Of a stretch of 48,461 nucleotides of DNA, positions 43,944 through 48,461 are shown one piece after another; within the stretch, counting starts at the first letter, position 1; each line of letters begins with the position of its first letter. The translations under genes and the position numbers were made by a program. The stretch comes from Bacteroidales bacterium (GTDB lineage Bacteria > Bacteroidota > Bacteroidia > Bacteroidales > WCHB1-69): assembly GCA_017616775.1 (NCBI GenBank), contig JAFZXM010000019.1, forward strand, positions 1 through 48,461, written 5' to 3'. The notes beneath the pieces are model-generated. The model was not told the DNA's origin, did not search any database, and worked only from the letters and a program-made list of their open reading frames with translations.

Positions 43944-45119
43944 CTATTTGGTTCTGCCCGGATATACTTTCAAGGCTTCTTCCAAACATTTCATAGCTGC
44001 TTGTAAATCACTTACTTTTAGGCAGTAACTGATTCTGACTTCGTCTTTGCCTTTACCTTTTGCAGAATAAAATCCTGTTGCCGGAGCCAACATAACTGTT
44101 TGGTTTTCGTATGAAAATTCTTCCAACAACCATTTGCAGAAATTATCGGAATCGTCAATAGGCAGGCGGGCAACTGCATAGAAAGCACCTTTAGGAGTGG
44201 GGCAGAAGCAGCCCGGCATTTTGTTGATGGCTTCCACTATGCAATTTCTACGGGCAATATATTCATTCAAAACGGCATCAAAATAACTTTGAGGCGTATC
44301 CACGGCTGCTTCGGTGAAAATTTGTCCGAATGAAGGGGGACTCAAGCGTGCTTGAGCAAATTTCATGGCTGTATTGTACACCTCTTTGTTTTTGGTGACA
44401 AACATACCGATACGGGCACCGCAGGCACTGTAACGTTTGGATACGGAATCCAGCATCACCACGTTTTGTTCTATCTCTTTTAAATTCATAACGGAAAATA
44501 CATCGGCACCGTCGTATGCAAATTCACGATACACTTCGTCGGAGAATAAGAACAAATCGTATTTCTTTACTATCTGTGCCAATGTCTGCAATTCCTTTTG
44601 AGAATACAAATATCCTGTAGGATTGTTAGGATTGCATATCATAATGGCTTTGGTTTTCGGCGTGATCACCTTTTCAAATTCTTCTATCGGCGGAAGGGCA
44701 AAACCGTTGTCTATCACCGATACTATCGGTTTTACCACCACACCTGCGGTAAGGGCAAAGCCATTGTAGTTGGCATAAAAAGGTTCCGGTATGATTACCT
44801 CGTCGCCGGGGTCCATACATGCGTTGAAAGCAAATTGTATGCCTTCAGAACCTCCGTTGGTGATGATGATTTCATCAGCACCCACTTCTATATTCCATCT
44901 TTTGTAATATTCCACCAATTTTTTGCGGCATGATAAATTTCCTGCCGAATGGGAATACGCCAAAACACCTATTTCGGTGTTTTGCAATGTTTTGATGGCT
45001 CCTTTGGGCGTCTCTATATCAGGCTGGCCAATATTGAGATGATACACTTTAATTCCTCTTTGTTTGGCTGCATCAGAAAACGGAACCAATTTTCTGATGG
45101 GAGATGACGGCATCGCCAT
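43944..45119 (-). CDS. Class I/II aminotransferase (aspartate aminotransferase-like)
   Basis: A PLP enzyme of 391 residues. Visible motifs: KVYHLNIGQPDIETP, TNGGSEGIQFAF, CNPNNPTGYLYS, LFSDEVYREF, and the PLP Lys in DSVSKRYSACGARIG. The amino-acid specificity is not clear. In-frame codons upstream of the ATG read IPKISDKG, resembling the usual N-terminus of such enzymes, but that stretch would need an ATT start at 45143. It is the last gene of the mtaB-bactofilin-atpZ train, ending at the shared terminator. Confidence 0.88.
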   Translation of the reverse strand: MAMPSSPIRKLVPFSDAAKQRGIKVYHLNIGQPDIETPKGAIKTLQNTEIGVLAYSHSAGNLSCRKKLVEYYKRWNIEVGADEIIITNGGSEGIQFAFNACMDPGDEVIIPEPFYANYNGFALTAGVVVKPIVSVIDNGFALPPIEEFEKVITPKTKAIMICNPNNPTGYLYSQKELQTLAQIVKKYDLFLFSDEVYREFAYDGADVFSVMNLKEIEQNVVMLDSVSKRYSACGARIGMFVTKNKEVYNTAMKFAQARLSPPSFGQIFTEAAVDTPQSYFDAVLNEYIARRNCIVEAINKMPGCFCPTPKGAFYAVARLPIDDSDNFCKWLLEEFSYENQTVMLAPATGFYSAKGKGKDEVRISYCLKVSDLQAAMKCLEEALKVYPGRTK

Positions 45120-45169
45120 GCCTTTGTCGGATATTTTTGGAATATTGTTTTGTTTTTATATTTTTATTA

Positions 45170-45622
45170 TTATGATTTCTTTCCTACTACAGGTTTTTTC
45201 AAATAGATGATTTCAAACAGGCTATACATTATATATATAACCAGAAAATTCGCACCGAACAACAAAAAATCTTGACGATTGAAACAGGCGTAAAGTGTTA
45301 ACAGGACTAAAAACCCCAACAATTTAACGGTAGTGACCAATAAATAGCGTGTGATAAATTTTCTTTCTATTGCGGTGAGCATCTTCATACGCTCCTCTTT
45401 GCTGATATTGATGTCGGGCCTGAATTCTATTCTTTGTGCATCGGCTTGGGCTACAAAATAATGCATAATAGCCGTCACTAATAAAAAGGCTATAATCAAA
45501 AATGGAAGATTTACCGATACCAAAAACGGCAGCCATAATCTGAAGCATATATATATAACTGCTATTATAATGCTGAATATCAGCAGGAATTTTATATATT
45601 GACCATATAGTTTTTTGAACAT
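45170..45622 (-). CDS. Four-helix membrane protein, AtpI-like by position
   Basis: A 150-residue protein with four hydrophobic segments (about 9-29, 33-55, 100-118 and 123-141) and a basic cytoplasmic loop between the second and third. The start at 45622 (MFKKLYGQ) is preferred; the frame can extend 24 nt further. In many Bacteroidota a similar protein lies between atpZ and atpB, which suggests an ATP-synthase accessory role. No atpB follows here. Confidence 0.65.
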   Translation of the reverse strand: MFKKLYGQYIKFLLIFSIIIAVIYICFRLWLPFLVSVNLPFLIIAFLLVTAIMHYFVAQADAQRIEFRPDINISKEERMKMLTAIERKFITRYLLVTTVKLLGFLVLLTLYACFNRQDFLLFGANFLVIYIMYSLFEIIYLKKPVVGKKS

Positions 45623-45672
45623 TCCTATTTGTTTTTGAAAATGCAAAATTACGAAATCATTTTTGAAAACGC

Positions 45673-45900
45673 TTATTTTTTATCTTTTTTTTGCAAAAAA
45701 TCTTTTACCGATACATATATGCCTATGCATACCCCCGACAATGACAATAGGATGGTAAAAAGCGGAAACCGCCAGCCTGTCCATTGGTCGCATTTGTAGC
45801 CGGCAAAGCAAAACAGACAGATAATCACCATCATTTGCATGGCCATGGAGGAATATTTGGCAAAATTGTGCAGGGGCTCGGTATTATTCCGCTTGTTCAT
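45673..45900 (-). CDS. atpZ: AtpZ/AtpI-family ATP synthase accessory protein
   Basis: A 75-residue protein with two membrane helices. The family pattern is seen in LHNFAKYSSMAMQMMVIICLFCFAGYKCDQ and the second helix FTILLSLSGVCIGIYVSVKDF. AtpZ proteins are linked to assembly or Mg/Ca transport of F-type ATP synthase. It overlaps the bactofilin gene by 17 nt. The rest of the atp operon is not in the window. Confidence 0.85.
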   Translation of the reverse strand: MNKRNNTEPLHNFAKYSSMAMQMMVIICLFCFAGYKCDQWTGWRFPLFTILLSLSGVCIGIYVSVKDFLQKKDKK

Positions 45901-46240
45901 CGCTGATGTCTTTCATTTTACAATGTCCGCTAAATACAGCACCTTGTTCTATCACCAATTTGTGTGCCGTGATATTGCCTTGAATCCGGGCGGTGGACTG
46001 TATGGTAAGGGTTTCGGCAACGGTGATATTCCCGTTTACCACCCCCGCAATATCACAATTGCTGCATTGTATATCACCTTGTATATTACCGCTTTCACTC
46101 AACACTATGCGTAGCAAGGAGGTGATGTCGCCTGTCACCTTGCCGTCTATCCTTATATCGTTATCGGTGGTGATATTGCCGTTAATTTCAGTGGTATAAC
46201 TGATTCTGTTGACAACTATGGGTTCAAATTCTTTTGCCAT
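45884..46240 (-). CDS. Bactofilin (polymer-forming cytoskeletal protein)
   Basis: A 118-residue protein dominated by a short beta-helix of six-residue rungs (INGNITTDNDIRIDGKVTGDI, VVNGNITVAETLTIQSTARIQGNI). Bactofilins form non-polar filaments that shape cells or place envelope enzymes. No metallopeptidase partner is adjacent. The gene starts one base after mtaB and overlaps atpZ. Confidence 0.9.
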   Translation of the reverse strand: MAKEFEPIVVNRISYTTEINGNITTDNDIRIDGKVTGDITSLLRIVLSESGNIQGDIQCSNCDIAGVVNGNITVAETLTIQSTARIQGNITAHKLVIEQGAVFSGHCKMKDISDEQAE

Positions 46241-46241
46241 A

Positions 46242-47546
46242 TTATACTATTTTTATATTATATATGCCGTCGGCATCGGTATCCATAAGCCGTGCAGTGA
46301 TAATTTGCCCTTCCAAATGCAGACGGGCATCCACTTTCACTTTAATATAATTTTCGGTAAAACCAAATAAACAGCCGTTTTCTTTTTTATGCTCTATCAG
46401 TGCGGAAAAACATTGCCCCTGATGTTGTGCGTAGAATTGCTTCTTTTTGCTGTCGGAAAGCGATATCAGCAGTTTGGTGCGTTTGTTTTTGACAGCCTGT
46501 TCCACCTGTCCTTCCATGGCGGCTGCAATAGTGTGCGGACGGCGGGAGTAGGGAAATACATGCAGCATGTTGACGGGCGTATCGGCAATAAAATGACAGG
46601 TATCCATAAAATCCTCTTCCGTTTCGGTGGGAAAACCCGTTATCACATCGGCCGCAATGCAGGCATGCGGCATCAACTGTTTGATGTATGATGCCTTCCG
46701 GGCAAACAATTCCCGCTGATAACGGCGGCGCATCAGTGCCAAAATACGATTGTTGCCCGATTGCAAGGGAATATGAAAATGAGGAAGTATCTGTTTGTGC
46801 TCTGCTGCAAAACCGATGATTTCGTCACTGAGCAAATCGGGCTCTATGGATGATATCCTGATGCGTTCCAAGCCGTCAACCTGTACCAGTTGTTGCAGCA
46901 GGTGCAAAAATGCCGGCTGGCGGTTGACTTTGAAATCACCGATATTGACACCCGAAAGCACTATTTCCTTAATACCGCCGGCCACTATTTTCCGGGCATT
47001 GTCTATCACATGTTCTATGCTGTCGCTGCGGCTTTTTCCCCGGGCAATACATACCGTGCAATAGCTGCAGTGATAGTCGCATCCGTCTTGTATTTTTAAA
47101 AACGAACGGGTGCGCTCATGCAAAGAATAGGAAGAAAAAAAACTGTCCTCATCCTCATCCGCATCCGCAAGAGGGGAAGAAGGGGAGTCAAACAAATTAC
47201 GTATGCTTTTCAATATCTGCATTTTATTGTGACTGCCCAATATCATATCCACCTCCGATATCAAAGTTTGTGCTTGCTCCAAAGCACTGTAGCACCCCAC
47301 CAACACTATCTTGGCGGCAGGATTGAGAATGTGCAGATGATTGATCATTTGCCTGCATTTTCTTTCCGCCGTTTCTGTTACGGCACAGGTGTTGATGATA
47401 TATACGTCCGCACAGCTGTCCCCGTGTACTATAGTAAACCCCTGCATAGCCAAATGCTGCTCTATGGTGGCACTTTCGGCAAAATTCAGCTTGCACCCCA
47501 AGGTTTTGATGCTGACGGTTTTATTGTTCAAGTCTTCGTCGTTCAT
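46242..47546 (-). CDS. mtaB: tRNA t6A37 methylthiotransferase MtaB
   Basis: A 434-residue radical-SAM enzyme that adds a methylthio group to t6A at position 37 of tRNAs reading ANN codons. The UPF0004 domain has three Cys ligands (KTLGCKLNF, INTCAV, LVGCYS). The radical-SAM motif CDYHCSYC (CxxxCxxC) follows, then GVNIGDF and SIEPDLLS; a TRAM-like C-terminal part is present. The start at 47546 (MNDEDLNNKTVSIKT) is chosen; it overlaps the upstream gene by 26 nt. Confidence 0.93.
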   Translation of the reverse strand: MNDEDLNNKTVSIKTLGCKLNFAESATIEQHLAMQGFTIVHGDSCADVYIINTCAVTETAERKCRQMINHLHILNPAAKIVLVGCYSALEQAQTLISEVDMILGSHNKMQILKSIRNLFDSPSSPLADADEDEDSFFSSYSLHERTRSFLKIQDGCDYHCSYCTVCIARGKSRSDSIEHVIDNARKIVAGGIKEIVLSGVNIGDFKVNRQPAFLHLLQQLVQVDGLERIRISSIEPDLLSDEIIGFAAEHKQILPHFHIPLQSGNNRILALMRRRYQRELFARKASYIKQLMPHACIAADVITGFPTETEEDFMDTCHFIADTPVNMLHVFPYSRRPHTIAAAMEGQVEQAVKNKRTKLLISLSDSKKKQFYAQHQGQCFSALIEHKKENGCLFGFTENYIKVKVDARLHLEGQIITARLMDTDADGIYNIKIV

Positions 47547-47961
47547 AGGCTTTTTGAATGCGTTGAAAAGCGGTATCCATCCAGGTGATTCTATCCTGAC
47601 GGGCATATATCACCTGACAATAAACAAGCCATACTGCCGAAAAAAATATTCCGGCAACAAGTCCTATATTCCAAAATCCCCAAAAAGTATAAAACAGATA
47701 CCTGTCCGGATGCTTTTTTTGCACCAATATCGGCACTTGGGCGGGAATATTCATATTGTTTTGGTATATATGCTTGTATGTTTTGTCTTGATAACGGTAT
47801 TGCAAGATGCTCATTTCCGAACCTTGAATATCGCATGAACGGGCAATGATCATATCTCTGCTTTTGACGGCATTCAACCGGTTCAAACCCACTATTATCC
47901 AAATGGTGAGCAAGCCGATGACTATCACGATTCTTTTGCTTATGGATATGCTCTTTATCAT
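47521..47961 (-). CDS. Small membrane protein of unknown function
   Basis: A 146-residue protein with an N-terminal membrane helix (about 9-28), a 60-residue extracytoplasmic beta-rich part, a second helix (about 93-117) and a basic C-terminal helix (YERRRLEQ). The layout is like DUF3592-type proteins, but no firm match can be claimed. It is the first gene of the mtaB operon. Confidence 0.7.
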   Translation of the reverse strand: MIKSISISKRIVIVIGLLTIWIIVGLNRLNAVKSRDMIIARSCDIQGSEMSILQYRYQDKTYKHIYQNNMNIPAQVPILVQKKHPDRYLFYTFWGFWNIGLVAGIFFSAVWLVYCQVIYARQDRITWMDTAFQRIQKAYERRRLEQ

Positions 47962-47981
47962 CTAATGCTGCAATAAGAAAG

Positions 47982-47989
47982 CAAAGATA
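47982..47989 (-). promoter_or_regulatory. Promoter -7 element TATCTTTG (mtaB operon)
   Basis: An exact TAnnTTTG match on the minus strand, 20 nt upstream of the 146-residue protein. Confidence 0.6.
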
Positions 47990-48160
47990 ACATTTTTTGG
48001 CGTTAATGACTGTTGTTTTTTTGTTTTTTTTTACAATTAAAGAAAACCTTTGCCATCAGTTGTATGTGCTGAAAATGCCATTACGTGAAAAACGGTTGTA
48101 CCCTCCTGCAAGCCCTTTAGGATATGGTAACGGCTGTAACACCAACGTAAAACGTCTCCA

Positions 48161-48241
48161 ACCTCCCCCTTCCAAGGGGGCCGTGGGGATTCTCATTCCA
48201 CAGCAAGACAAGCTGAAAACCTTCCCCAAGGGGGAGCTTGG
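48161..48241. repeat. G/C-rich inverted repeats of dispersed-repeat type
   Basis: Two short hairpins built from C5/G5 blocks lie 50 nt apart: 48165-48170 with 48175-48180, and 48226-48230 with 48237-48241. Both hold a CCAAGGGGG core. Such blocks in a non-coding 500-nt gap look like a dispersed intergenic repeat, a type common in Bacteroidota. The open frame across it (47997-48308) has repeat-like composition and is not accepted as a gene. Confidence 0.45.
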
Positions 48242-48340
48242 CGTTCCGCTAGTTTTTTTAACGCTTTTTCATCGAATGCCCCTGTGGTATGCCGACGTTG
48301 TACCATGAAATAATCGTAATCGGTTAGCCAATGCGAATCC

Positions 48341-48461
48341 GCCGTTTTCTGCCACCTTTGGTGGCGGTTTTCTCGCGAAGCGGTTTTCTTGTCAGAGGAT
48401 GGACTAAAGTGGAAGTGAGTGAAAATTTAGCTGCAAAGCTTGCTTTGCAAGGAAATTTTGC
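48341..48461. repeat. Inverted and direct repeats at the right edge
   Basis: A 6-bp hairpin (48351-48356 with 48360-48365) lies among three direct copies of GC(C/G)GTTTTCT (48341, 48364 and 48380). At 48422-48459 a nested dyad has an inner perfect 8-bp arm pair (48432-48439 with 48442-48449) and an outer A/T arm pair (48422-48428 with 48453-48459). No gene is seen; the window ends here. Confidence 0.45.

Noticed and set aside
47997..48308. 103-codon ORF at the right edge
   Set aside because: It runs through the C5/G5 repeats, has no promoter or SD and reads as repeat-derived peptide (PPPSKGA).

Overview
The window is chromosomal DNA from an anaerobic, amino-acid-fermenting member of the Bacteroidota, most likely Bacteroidales. 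The evidence is: a repeated promoter element TAnnTTTG (mostly TATCTTTG, TACCTTTG or TATATTTG) just upstream of operon-first genes on both strands; generally weak Shine-Dalgarno sites; a Rho factor with a long Asn-rich insert; a PorW/SprE-type type IX secretion (T9SS) lipoprotein; a protease carrying a T9SS C-terminal sorting domain; and bactofilin next to AtpZ. Species and genus cannot be told from the sequence alone. I see no rRNA, tRNA, CRISPR, insertion sequence, phage or plasmid module.

Layout. 1-355: no protein gene; a 26-bp palindrome and a promoter-to-terminator unit of about 90 nt that may be a small RNA. 356-6320: a nucleoside hydrolase-like gene, then rsfS, ftsH, cdsA, psd and two secreted proteins, one with Cys/His decapeptide repeats. 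6681-12141: a lysine fermentation block (CoA-transferase subunit A, kal, kce, kdd, a second kdd, kamA). It lacks the 5,6-aminomutase genes kamDE and the partner CoA-transferase subunit. 12294-14993: valS. 15143-24608: a long, tightly packed minus-strand gene train: FKBP isomerase, an AmgK-like kinase fused to a RapZ C-terminal domain, a lipoprotein, a ClC channel, a compact gingipain-family (C25) T9SS cargo protease, PorW/SprE and a PatB-type aminotransferase. 24739-28966: rho diverging from galE, an MBL hydrolase and folE. 29032-32090: a nitroreductase, an OmpA/TPR lipoprotein and a SPOR protein. 32248-34433: prmC and a phosphohexomutase. 34465-37901: a small membrane protein, then hisS-hutH. 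38030-42567: a trimeric [FeFe] hydrogenase cluster (small 2Fe-2S protein, hydB, hydA, hydC). 42853-43819: an A+T-rich island with an amber-interrupted small ORF overlapping an FGE-sulfatase-like gene. 43944-47961: an aminotransferase, two ATP-synthase-accessory-like membrane proteins (one AtpZ), bactofilin, mtaB and a small membrane protein. 47962-48461: non-coding DNA rich in inverted repeats.

How it fits together. Lysine is rearranged and cleaved to acetoacetate plus 3-aminobutyryl-CoA and then crotonyl-CoA, the route to butyrate. Histidine is deaminated by HutH. NADH and reduced ferredoxin from such fermentations can be discharged as H2 by HydABC. T9SS-related genes, a PSD/CDS lipid pathway and cell-envelope lipoproteins complete the picture of an asaccharolytic, protein-degrading anaerobe. 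That physiology is inference from gene content.

Several annotated starts were moved inward because the longest reading frame would begin inside or right at the TAnnTTTG promoter (kdd2, the FKBP gene, hisS) or before the conserved N-terminus or signal peptide.
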